This document shows positions 45,081 through 57,011 of a stretch of DNA of 64,000 nucleotides, in pieces. The notes beneath the pieces were generated by a model. It did no database searches. It saw only the letters and a program-made list of their open reading frames with translations, and had not been told where the DNA came from. The first letter of the stretch is position 1, and every line of letters begins with the position of its first letter. Origin of the DNA: Bradysia coprophila (lineage: Eukaryota; Arthropoda; Insecta; Diptera; Sciaridae); assembly GCF_014529535.1 (NCBI RefSeq), contig NW_023503493.1, positions 13,362,001 through 13,426,000 on the forward strand. The letters run 5' to 3'. The position numbers and the translations under genes were made by a program.

Positions 45081-47300
45081 TATCTAGGACCCAGTCACCA
45101 TCGAGAATTTTAAATTAATCACATTCCACTCCACATAAATACCGATTAGGTTGTTGTCAAAACGAATCTACTGAACACTTTAGTGTCGCTTCTTCTAAAT
45201 TCAAATAAATTCGATTTAAGTAAAATTCAGTAAACGCATTGATCAATCGATTTAAATGTTTACTTTAGTAAATATTACGCGCCACGCGAGACTAGAGTTA
45301 AGTTAATTTCCATTTCACACACATACATTTGTTCTTTGTGTTATTGAATGTAAGATAATTGTTTAAAATTTTCATTGAGTCTCTCCCTTATGCAAATTAC
45401 TGCAGATTTGTGGTTTGAAATTGTTGGTACAAAAATGTCGCTTATAACAAATGCAAGTCTAGATTTGCGTTTTCGGATGTTTTGTACGCGCTCGTTTTGT
45501 ACGACAACTCATAAATCACAATTTTCTTACTTTGTGTAATTTCTACTGCCCTCTGGGAAAAAATGTCATCCTCAATTTTTCTTTCTCTACTGTGGGAATG
45601 CATAAGCATTCAATAGAAAATCCAAACGGAAAGGGCAATTTTGACAGATTCACCGAAAAATGATCAAATTCCGACTGCAGGAATTTTAACTAAACAAAAT
45701 GCCATTGTATGACACATGGTGTCAGTACCAGGAGTCCAGTCAGTCCGGTAACCTAATTGTTTTCTGCATCAGGTCAATCATTTCCGAACGATAAGATTCT
45801 AAACAAATTGGCTTACATTGAGACTGGTAAGTGTGGTCAAACCGTCGATAACAGTGTAGCTGTAGAAATTCTTCGATAAATCAGTTATGAGTTGGATATA
45901 ACTAATTAATTCTTTATACGTCATCTGCTCCGCTAAGATTGTAAATCAAACTCGTAGCTGATTTAACTCGAATTAAATAGTGTTGAAAACTAGAATAGGA
46001 CTTCAACTTGTCTTTCTATTGTCTATACGTGAAAATCTAACTTATTTAATTACTTCAACAAATGTCGACCAACACTATACATCTAATTGATGTAATTTAA
46101 CGCCGTAATCATTACGGTACACTATTTGTTTTACTTTGTAGTTAAATTCTCATTACATACTACACTCTCTTCATCTCAAAACTCTTCGTCTTAGAAATTT
46201 AATTCCATTTTATTAAAAATGGCCAACGACAACGCTCGAATAAACATGACAACAATTAAATCGCGTAACTAAGGACACATTCAATTCAAGTATTCTTTTC
46301 ATAAAACGTGGACTGTACTTCAAGCTGAACGTGCACAATATAAATGATTCATCCAACAGTGCATAATATACAACACAACAGCCTGTCTGAATATATCGCC
46401 ACCCAACCCAGACCACCATTTCAATTTCCTTTACTCGCATTGGTTTATTTCAACTACCAATAGCGTTCAACTATATTTATGAAAAGGGGAAAAGCAATTT
46501 TTTTTTTGCTAATAAATGAATTTGAGTTTTTGTAAATGAGAGCACCGGCGTATAGAATATGCATACAATTTATATTTGTGTAAAGAATGAATGGAATTAC
46601 GGCTGTATGGTTTGATATGAATAAAAATGTCGATTTTAATGAATTGAACAGTTGTTACCCTTGCTAATGTAATGTGATTTTGAAGTAGTTTTTCCGTATT
46701 CTCAAAATAATTCGAAATTATTACGTAATATTCTCGTAATATTCTTGCTAAGTCGAGAGTAATCATTTACTTCGTGTACTCCATTGTGTGATACAACATC
46801 TTTTACTTCGTTTGTTTAAATATTCATTTACATAAAGAGACACTTCCTGAAGCTTCTTGCTTATTTTTGTCGTTGTTATCGACAACAGATGACTTTACTC
46901 AAAGGAATTATGCAACGTGCTGCCGTGAAAATTTTTGTGAATGTTCCAGATCCTAGAAATTTCGGAATTTTTTTTTCGATTCAAGACTCCGCAGATTCTT
47001 AATCCTTACAATGAAATTTGTATAAAAACAGACACACAATTCGTTATTTTGTGTGTTGCTTGTAGATTAGGGATTCCGGTTAACAGATCATCTAGCTATT
47101 TATTTGTTAATCAAATGATTGTGGCCCGAACATAAATCACATCTCAGAGATTGTCTCACTTTTCTCCAATTGTATATGATGATGAATAAACATCATAATA
47201 ATCAGGAATCAGGGATTCAGTCAATCAACACTCCAACAAAATCATCTTACTGAAACCTCCGAATCTGCTAGTTGGTTTCGATGTTTTTATGGATTTATGG
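45081..47300. other. AT-rich intergenic region
   Basis: No gene, promoter or long repeat was recognised, apart from a partial copy at about 46850-46895 of the TTTTTGTCGTTGTTATCGAC repeat core that ends the SINE-like family. Confidence 0.5.
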
Positions 47301-47304
47301 ATAC

Positions 47305-47399
47305 CAGGGCCGTAGTCAGACTCCGAAGTCTGAAGAAGCGTAACGAATTATTTGGGAAAAAACATAAAAAATGAATTATTGTGGCAGGCTACGGCACTG
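47305..47399. mobile_element. hAT-like MITE of the CAGGGCCGTAG family, decayed copy
   Basis: The left end CAGGGCCGTAGTCAG and the right end GCTACGGCACTG are imperfect inverted repeats of the same type as at 48685-48835. Flanks ATGGATAC and TTGGATGC may be a mutated 8-bp duplication. Confidence 0.6.
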
Positions 47400-47818
47400 T
47401 TGGATGCGTAATAGTAGGTGTCGATGACTTTCTTCAGAGATTTTTTTGTTATATTTAAGTAGGATGAGAATCACGAATGAATAGTTCATCGTAAACAACG
47501 GCCAAGGGTTTTTTTTCTTAAGCTGGGCAGAACTGCTACAGCTGAGCGAATTATCAAACTTACTTAAGCTGCACAGAACTGCCATAGCTGGGTCAGTTTT
47601 CGGCCTTCGACATTAGGGAACAAATGATCTTTGATTTGGGTTTCCGCTTCTCTTGAAGGAGCCTCCCAAAACTCTATTCTAATTTAATCTACGCTTTAGG
47701 GAACTACTGTTTACGTCCATCTGGTTCAATTCGGTTGAAAATCGGTTATCTGTCTATTGATTCTCCCTGTCCAATAGTGATGAGCCCATAGTTCGCGGGA
47801 TTTAGCGTCAGAGTTGGA

Positions 47819-48235
47819 TCGGTTATCCGAAAAACCGAAAATTTCGGTTCGGATAGAACCGAACCGAGAATTTCGGTTCGGATTGAACCGAACCGAAATT
47901 TTCGGTTCGGTTTGAACCGAACCGAATACTTTGGTTTTGTCGTAAAACAATATGAAATGAAGGCAGACTCGTCAAAATTGATTGATTTCATTATGAACTA
48001 AACAAAAAGAAGTAAATGGAGCAATTGCATGCGATTTTTGTGAGAAAACGAATTTGACAAGAACTTATGAGATTTTCAATTCTCAATAAAAGTATCATGC
48101 AATTGCTCCATTTACTTCTTTTTGGTTAGTTCATAATGAAATCAATCAATTTTGACGAGTCTGCCTTCATTTCATATTGTTTTTCGACAAAACCAAAGTT
48201 TTCGGTTCGGTTCAATCCGAACCGAAATTCTCGGT
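47819..48235. mobile_element. Fold-back element with tandem GAACCGAACCGAA palindromes
   Basis: The arms (about 47885-48031 and 48097-48232) pair over 135 bp, including AGTAAATGGAGCAATTGCATG with its mirror. The left outer part has four successive units of about 24 bp built from TTCGGTTCGG followed by GAACCGAACCGA, each itself palindromic; the right outer part has about one and a half units. Noncoding. Confidence 0.85.
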
Positions 48236-48684
48236 GAGCGTCACTCACCAGATTGTCAGATTGTACAAAGTGAAAAGCACTTGTTCTACGACTTTGCTAC
48301 GTTATTGAGCGCTTCAAGGACCTTAACGAGGGTTGCCCTCGTGTGCACACACCATAGAAAATCCTAATTGGTGTTAAAATGAAGATGAAATTTTAGGCCA
48401 ACCTTATTTTTACACCGATTAGGAGTTTCTTTAGGGCTGGCTGAGACGTATACTTGTCAGGGTTTTTCTAGCTCTCAAAACTACAAGGTTTCCTACATTG
48501 AAAAATCTCATAATATCATACCAGTTATCTACGACTCTATGAGGGACGATAAAGGCTGTCTGAATTCAGTTACTTTGATTATGGCAATAGAAACAATGTA
48601 GTTTCGATTGGGTCCTCAATGCAATTGCTTCTCATCCTATAGGATTTTCTTCTGGTGGTACTAAATCGTGGATATGATTGGAAA

Positions 48685-48835
48685 CAGGGCCGTATCTAGA
48701 TGGGGCGCAGGGGGGCGGCGCCCCTCCTAGCGAAGTCATTTTTTCAATTTTTTTTTATTTTTCTCATACAAAATAATTTTTTTGGACCTTGCGCCCCCTA
48801 GCGCACTCCGATTTTGAAGTCTGGCTACGGCCCTG
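48685..48835. mobile_element. hAT-like MITE, 151 bp, with 8-bp target duplication
   Basis: Terminal inverted repeats CAGGGCCGTATCTAG and CTGGCTACGGCCCTG, flanked on both sides by ATTGGAAA (48677-48684 and 48836-48843). A GC-rich inner block (GGGGCGCAGGGGGGCGGCGCC) pairs in part with GCGCCCCCTAGCGC. CAGGG-type ends with 8-bp duplications are typical of hAT elements. Confidence 0.88.
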
Positions 48836-49013
48836 ATTGGAAAGTAAGCTTGATAAGCTTCGTTTTTTCTCTTTCTTTTGCAGACGTTTCGAACATTAAA
48901 TGTTGTCGTCAGATGCAAATTCCAGCATCTGTTTGATCGATCGACTGACTTTCGAATTACCAAATAAAACCCGAAATGATTCTCAATAACAAAATTTCTA
49001 TTTCAATTTCCAG

Positions 49014-49120
49014 GCCTTGACTGATGCCTTTTGACAAAGTTTTCGTTTGTTGCCTCCAATGCCTCATATTGACCCAATCAAACAACAATCACAGTACTGA
49101 ATATCCATCAGTTCATTGGC
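49014..49120 (+). promoter_or_regulatory. Axn: Axin 5' UTR portion with upstream splice acceptor
   Basis: A good acceptor (ATTTCAATTTCCAG) ends at 49013, and the 107 bases before the ATG contain in-frame stops. So the coding exon begins with 5' UTR and at least one noncoding exon must lie upstream. Confidence 0.6.
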
Positions 49121-51713
49121 ATGAATCGGGGAGTTCGACCGAAGTATATAGATGAGTATGAATGTAACGGACCTCGGCCACCTGTGCCTGGCCAAGAAAG
49201 CCGTATGTCAAGGATGACCGAAAGTGACACCGATGGCCGTTCACATCGGACATCAGTGGCATCGTTTTCCAAATGGAACACTTTGACGGGACTGTTAGAA
49301 GATGAAGAAGGTCTGACACTGTTCAAAAAGTATGTGGAACGTGACGCTAGGCCGGAACATTCGGCACGTTTAGATTTTTACTTTGTCTGTGAAGGATTGA
49401 AACAGTACAAAGATGACCCTCGTCTGGCTAGAAAGTGCATTTCGCTTATATATAGAACGTATGTGTGATTTCATTGCAGTTGATTCGAACAATATCGCTA
49501 ACCATCTTCCAATTTGTTGCAGTTATATACAAAAAGGCCCGATTCAAATATCAATATCAAAGATAGACAGTAATTTTAAGCAAAAATACGACGCAATTCG
49601 GAATGAGGAGAATCCACCCGACATTCAGATCTTTGATCTCTTGCAACAAGAGGCGTTTCGGTTGCTTAACAAGTCAGCATTTCAAAATTTTCTTCAATCC
49701 GACGACTACATAGCGCACATTGCAAATGCAACTGGCAGCGGTGCCGGCTGTACGTCCACGTCGAGCAGTTCGGGTAGTAATAGTGCACAATTGCCGCGAT
49801 CTGCACTTCCCACTGTTGTCGAAGATCAGGAATTATCGATCAACAGGGATGAAATTTTGCACACTGGGGAAGGAACTCCAATGCGGTTGACAAGGGAACT
49901 GTTACTGTTATCACAGCAACGAAGACTTGAAGCTCGTCCGCCTGCGTAAGTACCGATTCACTTTCTCTTTTATACGTGTGTCCATTGCGATATTATTTTA
50001 GTTTCGGTTTCCTTTGTTCTGTTTTGTTTTTAATTTAATTTTTTTCAATTTTATTTTATTCTCCTCCTCATACATCACTCAATCCCACATTCCGTTTTGC
50101 TTCTTTACTTTTGCGTGTGTGTTTTACTGCCATCCAAAATTCGCATGCTAATTACCTCTCCCTTTCCCTATCTCGTCAATCCTTCCCGTCCAAACACATC
50201 CCATACACACACCCGATTATGCATGTAGAACACATGGCTATTCCGTGTACAACACTTGTGCATCGTTCAATCCAGTATCGAGGCAAGACTCCGAACGACA
50301 GAGCTGCAGTTCCGGTGGCGGTGGAAAATCTGACTCTGACACAATGTCTGTAGCGAGTGGTCGGTAAGTTGGAACAAATTAAATGCTTTGTCGAATCCGT
50401 CAACATTAGAATAGATCATCCGGATGTAATGCTCAACGATGATGCACAGATTTATCATTTCTTTTGTTATTCTGCAGCGATGGTAGATCACACGGACATG
50501 GACATGGACATCCAACACAGGTATCGAACAAAGAAACTCTGACAAAGTCTACGCACATCCCGCGAACACAGCGAGTACCACTACCTACAGCGACTAATCC
50601 AAATTCTGTGGAGTTTATCACTAAACTTAGGGAAAAGCTAGAGGCTCTTCAACGACAACGACAAATGCCACACCAATTGAACATACCCGATCCATCAGAT
50701 AACTTACCCAGACCGTCCAAGAATCAGCTAAACCTACATGACTTAACAAAGAAACTCCAATTAGAGGAGGACAACGATCAGTCAATATTGGATCAACATG
50801 TATCGCGTGTATGGTCGGATTTGACACCACACCGTTCACCTGGAACAATATCACCGTGTCCTCCAGTGCCAAATCGAAGACGAACTCATGATCCGGTCAT
50901 CACCGGTGTTGATGGTAAAGATTACTCGGCTTTGCATTCGATTGAATTGATTTTATCGTTTCGGCTCTATTTTCCAGCTGGTCAATCAATGCGACACTCA
51001 AAGTCAATGCCAGATCATGCGTCCTCGTCCAGACGTCTTACGCATAAATGGGCTTCTATGAACACTGACAGTGGTATCAGTCTCTTTTCAGCGGATACAA
51101 CGCTACGGTCGAGAGATTCAAAGTAATTTTCCCAATGAACCGAAAATTGTCTCAGTTCTAACGAAACAAAATCAAATTTTTCAGTTCCCGCTCTCGATCT
51201 GGTGTAGATCCAATAACCATAAGTACAGTGGAAGAAGCAAGTCGACGTTTATTGGAAGATGAATCGAGGAGGTTATTATTCATCCAAATCCATTTGGTCA
51301 ATCGATCACAATTTTTGTTTCTATTCCGATTCATTCAGATCGCGTCGACATTCTCAGCATCCGCCACAACCGCGTCAAATGGCTGCGTTGTCGGAGTCAA
51401 CCATTGCCGTGTATACGTATTTAGATGAAGAATTACCATATCGTTCGAAACTGCCTGGTTTGCAGCCAACCCTCAGACTGTTTAAGGAATATTTGCCGAA
51501 GAAAGGGAATTTCAGGTGCGGCGGTTTTTCTTTTGTCGTGGACCTCGGGGTTACTGGTTCTTAATCGAATCCGTTTTTGGTTTCAGATTCTTTTTCAAAA
51601 CGACATGCGATGATTCTGAAAATCCAATCATCCAAGAAGAAATTGTGAACGAAGACGAAATTCTGCCCCTGTTCGAAGGTAAGGTGATGGGTCTGGTGAA
51701 ACCGTACGAATGA
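49121..51713 (+). CDS. Axn: Axin, scaffold of the beta-catenin destruction complex
   Basis: Cytosolic scaffold that gathers APC, GSK3, CK1 and beta-catenin in Wnt signalling. Exons: 49121-49458, 49523-49945, 50229-50363, 50478-50914, 50978-51122, 51185-51271, 51339-51515 and 51587-51713, giving 622 residues. In order: tankyrase-binding RPPVPGQE (19-26); RGS domain for APC binding (about 52-175, starting [20 protein letters not shown]); a GSK3-binding helix ([19 protein letters not shown], about 343-361); beta-catenin-binding [14 protein letters not shown] (401-414); a Glu/Arg-rich segment [13 protein letters not shown]; and the DIX polymerisation domain (about 540-622, [16 protein letters not shown]). 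The third exon begins at 50229, not at the tempting CAG near 50275, since only that keeps the frame. The intron at 50915-50977 is 63 nt and stop-free, so its retention would add 21 residues. Shorter than fly Axin, mainly in the linkers. Confidence 0.95.
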
Positions 51714-54646
51714 ACGGGCTCTGGCGACAAATTGTAGAGCCGTACAGACCGACCGTTTGATTCGAAGACAAACAAACAAACAAAAAATTTAGTTAAGAGA
51801 TGACGGACTTACTTTACCTGCAATAATTATTAAGTTTAGAGAGAGAGTGATAGACACGAATTGTACGACAGATGGATTTTGTAAATGGCATTTTTGTTAC
51901 CGTTCCATAATTTATTTATAAAAATGCGTAAAGTATAAAATGTCGATTCATTGATCGGGCCGAACCGGTGTTCACTGGAATGAGCATTCTGAACAATTTT
52001 CTTTAAAACATTTTCGATTCGTGTTGGAAGAGGTGTACATTTTTAAGGTCGAAATTCGCTTTGTTTTGAATTATCGTTTTTATGAGAAACACTGAGTGTG
52101 GAGCCATAGAATTACGACTTCTAGCGACCTTCAATTCATTCCACAATCCACACTTACAATATGGATCTTACCACATTACATATCGTAGGCGACGAGCTGA
52201 CTCATGTGGATGTGGAATGAATAGAATTTGATGGCACCTTAAGGCCACTGAATATTCAAAAAGGGACAATCAGTAAAAACAAACGCAGCGTTGAATTAAC
52301 CCCGTTCACGGTTTTCTTAAGCTCTTGGCCATTCTTATGTCAAATTTCCTTACGTTCTTAGTAGAGAAATTGAGTTTCCAAGCTTTCTCGTCTCGTCACT
52401 CCATTTGAGTTGAAATGTATTTGACGAAAACAGAACAATTGGCTGTGCGGTTGAATGTCAAGTGATTTGAGAAGGCTGAGACCTTTTATAGCAGCTCAAT
52501 TTGCAATAAATTTAGTTCGATTTCTCGAATAAATGAGCTAGGATGTGTTCACTACTTTCCTAAAGGCTGTTTTATCTATGTCTGCCAAAGCACCATCGAA
52601 ACTTGTGGCGGGCATTTTTTATCTACCATGTGTACGATTTAGTAGTATCGGTGCTAATTCCGCGCTTAGAGTAGGACACGAAAGATTCTAACTCTGGTCA
52701 TTGAAAGGTTGCGTTCGAGTAATATCGATTTAGAGGAAGGCTTAGGGGTAGGCATATCATCAAATGTTTTCAACGTAATGTTTGCCTAGTGAGAATACTC
52801 GACCTTATCCCTACAATAAACCATTTATCTTCCATGTCCTAATATCCCTGCACAAAGGGCACTACAAGATGCAAATTTTTCGTGTTTTGAGCATTGCTCG
52901 ATAAAAAAATGAGGTTTAGGGGATTTAGTATCGGAACCTATCCAGGCATTAAATCAAACAGCCTTTGGGAATGTAGTGTAGAATTCAACAGATTGAAATA
53001 AAGTTTCTCGTAGCGAATGGTGTCCATCTAAAAGTGAATTTCTACTTATTCGCCTGCGAACATACTACTTCCCGGAATGGGCGTGATTGTCCACCATTCG
53101 AAGTATTTAGTCTCGTGTAAATTTTGTGTAAATTCTATCGACGGCAAACAGAGTTCTTAAAAGAAAAGCGAACATTTCGAACAAAAATAAAAGTAAAAAA
53201 TTGACTATGTCTTGCCGGAATTTGAGATAAATTCGTTAATTTAGCTCATTTAGATCGTATAATTTATGTTAAATTAAATTATTTTTTATAAACAAATCGA
53301 AGAGAAAAAGTAAAAAGAAAAATTGTCTACGAAAATGGGAGCGAAATATTGTTTAAGATAAAATTAAGTTTTGGCAACATGTACGGAACCAATCATCATT
53401 TAAATGCAAGCGATCAAAGGCCAGCGATTTAGATTTAAATTCTTTCAATCTGACATACGATTGTGTGAACAATGATTCCTTGTGTCGCCGAAAATTAACG
53501 TTTTCACCAGTTTTTCGGTTTCTGTTTTACGAAAGAAAACGACAGCAGTCCGAGAAATCATTGCAATAAACGGAGCTGGTCTGTCTTCCATAGCAAAGAA
53601 TTTTTATAGCAATCACTTCTACAAAAACAATAATTTTTTGTCGGGAGAGTATGATTGTTCCTCACCGACAATTTTGTGTCCTCCAAATGGAAATTTGACC
53701 TCGTAAAGTAATTTACATTTCAGTCGCTTTCTCATACCAATGACTGTGGTCTGCTCAGTTTTCACTGCAGGTTGTTTTGTTGTCAAAATAATCAAGTGTA
53801 CAAAGGAAAGCACTGCTTTCAAAGCAGTCAGTCAGTCATTGGTCTCAAAAGGCTCGGAATTGGGTCGAACTCAGGTAAAGAATGATCGCTTTAGGATACT
53901 TAAGATGAAATATCCGCAATAAAATTAAACCATCCTAAATCCTGCAAATACGGTCAATAGATACATTTAGGAACTAATGAATCAGGTCACAGGTCTAGAT
54001 GTTAAATGTGACTGGATTTACAGGATTTAAAAAATCACCTGATTCCGAGCCTTATCCAACATATTCGGACTTAAATTGTTTTTATGTCATTATTAGGAGA
54101 CACTTGACGTGAATAACAATGGAATCGCGATCGCAAAGGTAGAAACCACTAGGATTTTTGTAAAAAAAAAATTGAATCTTTTTAACGGATGAATGTAAAA
54201 AAGAAATGAACAAAATTAGATTAGGTTGTTCTTCAGTAATAAAAAAAATCGATGAATTTCGATTAGTCTTCCCGTGTTGAGGAGTTTTTTTTTTAATCTT
54301 GGAAAATCATCCATCCATTTAACATTCTCATCGAAAGCATTTTTCCAACTACTTATCACAATAGCCATTACAATGCTTTGCGCCAAAATTATATTTTTTT
54401 TTTAATTAAAAAATGTAAAACAAGAAATTTAACAGAAATTACCAGGTGTAAAATAAGTGCCTTGTTCTGCAAATTGATTTTAGTGTTTAAAAAAAGAGAA
54501 AAATTAACAAAACCTGGTAATTATTAGAACTGACAAAACGTAAGCGTCATTTTCCATTTTCTTCCTTTTTCAGGCCTCGCACGACTCCTCTTATTCCGAA
54601 GATTTTGTAAATACCTCCTAAAAATCATCCATAGTTTCTCCTAAGA
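51714..54646. other. Axin 3' UTR and following intergenic DNA
   Basis: AATAAA-type signals occur at about 52505 (GCAATAAATT), 52996 (GAAATAAAG) and 53181; any could end the Axin transcript, and I cannot choose. No other gene was recognised. Confidence 0.45.
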
Positions 54647-54919
54647 TCACCGATAATCATACATTTTTCCAACAACTGACACCAGATCAAGTTTGTCCTT
54701 AGTGGGCGATTTGTATTTATTCATATACAGCTCGGGCCTGGAAAAATATTTTTGGCTGATGCTTTGGTGATTGGTTGTCAGATAGCCAGTTCGGCCCTGA
54801 CCGACGCAACTCACTACGTCGCCGCGGGAACATTTCAAATGGATTTTCAATTCTTTCAATTCTGGCATTAAAGAATCGTGTGCTTGGTTTGTTGGGCCAA
54901 CGAACATTTTATTTTTCAT
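54647..54919 (-). CDS. Hypothetical 90-residue protein
   Basis: A single open frame from ATG at 54919 (a second ATG follows at 54907) to TGA at 54647. The sequence is hydrophilic and protein-like, with GDVVSCVGQGRTGYLTTNHQ, then RPELYMNKYKSPTKDKLDLV, and is rich in Lys, Tyr and Ser. No signal peptide or membrane segment. I do not recognise a family. It could be a small complete protein or one exon of a larger gene; a possible acceptor lies upstream on the minus strand. Low to moderate confidence. Confidence 0.35.
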   Translation of the reverse strand: MKNKMFVGPTNQAHDSLMPELKELKIHLKCSRGDVVSCVGQGRTGYLTTNHQSISQKYFSRPELYMNKYKSPTKDKLDLVSVVGKMYDYR

Positions 54920-57011
54920 TTGTTCCTTCACACTGATACCTACATTTTGACTCTAGGGCTCGATGACCAAAATCGTAGTGAACATTGGCCTCATGTACGC
55001 CTGATGTGTATGGGTCACGTTTGAAAAATCCAGACAAAGGCTAATCTGTGTCTGCATTAAAATACTATGACGTATGGGTTGTGGGACAAAATGTAAAGAA
55101 AAACTTATTTACTCAGTGTCTGTAGTACACATTTCAATAATCATCGATTCTTAATGTACTAAAGATGTACTAAATTGAGCATCGCTCGATTTTTGTTCTT
55201 ACTTGTACTTTTCTTCTGACCCAGAAGCTCGGAGTCATTCTTATTTGAATGAACCGCTGTATATTATTGAGAAAATCGAAAATCTCTTTATACTTAAGTT
55301 AGTAACTCACTACCTATCCGATTGTTTCCTTGTGCATCCAATACTTTCAGAAATTCGATTCGCCAATAAAAAACATAGCTAACGCCGACCCATACGAAAC
55401 ACCTATTCGTATCAAAAGCCTTTAATGTGAAACTCTTCATTTCTCTTACTTCATTTTCTTCTCTGCTGAAAAACTATTCTCCCTTTAAAATCACTTACAT
55501 TATCCACTCTTTGCCTTGTTATCATATACAACTAAATTGCCGGAGGCAATATAGACAGCCCCGTACGAAGACAAATTTCATAAATTCCTATTTAAACAGC
55601 TATATACCGCTATATTTACCTATATTTTCCTCTAAACAAACATTTCACAGAGGAATATGCTATTATATAGCTCTATATGCCTGTATATAGCTCAATATAG
55701 CTGTATATAGGTATATATAGATGTCCGTATATGGAATCCCTGAAACCCCACACACATAACAAATTATTTCCATGTTAACAGAAACTCTCTAAGTATCATT
55801 TTTCCCAAGATATTTATATTTTACTAAAATCCAATATGGCCGCCGGCAGCCATTTTGTTAGGAGACCGGAAATAGTACAGACGCTTTACATTCGTTAATA
55901 CCTTTCAAACAAAAAAAAATTCATGAAATTCGGTCAAAATTTACTCGAGATATTGTCAAAATACACCACGTTCACTGTACTTCCGAGTAGCCAGATAAGA
56001 GCTCACTCCAAGAGACCTAGCTCACGCTCCGGAGAACATAATTTCATAAAAAAAAATTTCCCTGATTGGTACGGTCAATACCTCACGAGTCGGTCATCCG
56101 ATTTCCATAAACTTTTTTTTTGTCGATCGGTATTGTAAATACCTTTTATTTGACGTATCACTTACAAGTTTAACGTTTAAATGTCCGGAGATATCTTCGA
56201 AAAACCGTAAAGCACTTATTGGGCCACAGCTCGGGAGGGGTCGATCCAAAATCACTCATCTTCGAACTTAGCCTGTCTTTTGACATTACCAAACGGGAAA
56301 AAAAAGAATTTTCAAAATCGGATGCGTTTTACTCAAGTTATCGTGCAGACAGACAGACGGACAGACGGACGTATTTTTTTTCGCGGATTTGGCATCTCTA
56401 GACAACCACAATAGGTTTCCCCTTACTCAGGGAGTCCAATTCGACGTGTTACAAACGTATGCGTAAACCTATAAGACCCCAGTACTTCGTACGGGTCTAA
56501 TTACACTTTATTTTCCCAGCATTATTAATTGTATATTTTCCTTTGGATTTTATTTTCCCATTAATTCCTTTGATAATTTATGAGTGCGAGACCTGAAGTT
56601 TGTTTTTTCATTTAACTTGTACACAAATCATTTCTGTTCTAAAATTAAATGGTCTGGTGCAATGAACGTAACAAATTTATTGTAAATTTGCGGTCTCAAC
56701 AGTGAACAAATTTTAGCAATTAAATATTTTTTCATTTATAGACGGATAACGAGTTGTTTAGTATTAAAATGACAAATAATCAAAATTATATAAGGAAAAG
56801 TATAAATAAAAAAAGAAAAGAAGTAAAATTAGAAATTATTCGAATTATAATTTTTATTTTCTGTTCATTTAACATAAAGAAATGACCCGTAATTTATATA
56901 TATATAAAAAATACCAATTTATTTGTAAATTAAATTAATTTTAGGAAAATATCAAGAGAATTTTTTGCTTTTGTTTTATTGTCTTCACTCACGTCGACGA
57001 AACAAATTTCC
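54920..57011. other. Repeat-rich intergenic DNA
   Basis: Includes the putative repeat at 55545-56500 (listed) with TATAGC-type microsatellite and a GACA/GACG run. Otherwise AT-rich, without genes. Confidence 0.5.
55545..56500. repeat. Putative transposon-derived repeat with inverted ends
   Basis: The left end contains CCCCGTACGAAGAC and the right end GTACTTCGTACGGGTCT, an imperfect inverted pair. The interior has TATATAGCTCTATATGCC-like tandem units (55650-55735), CCGCCGGCAGCCATTTTG, and a CAGACAGACAGACGGACAGA run at about 56347. Related fragments (GTCAATACC..., CGGAGAT...) recur at about 58495-58700. No intact frame. Confidence 0.5.

Noticed and set aside
47746..47991. Frame with repeated RFGSIRTEI-like peptides
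   Set aside because: Produced by the GAACCGAACCGA tandem palindromes of a fold-back element, not a protein.
50275..50363. Axin third exon starting at the CAG near 50275
   Set aside because: The acceptor looks good, but the phase does not fit the donor at 49946. Starting at 50229 restores the frame and adds conserved Axin sequence.
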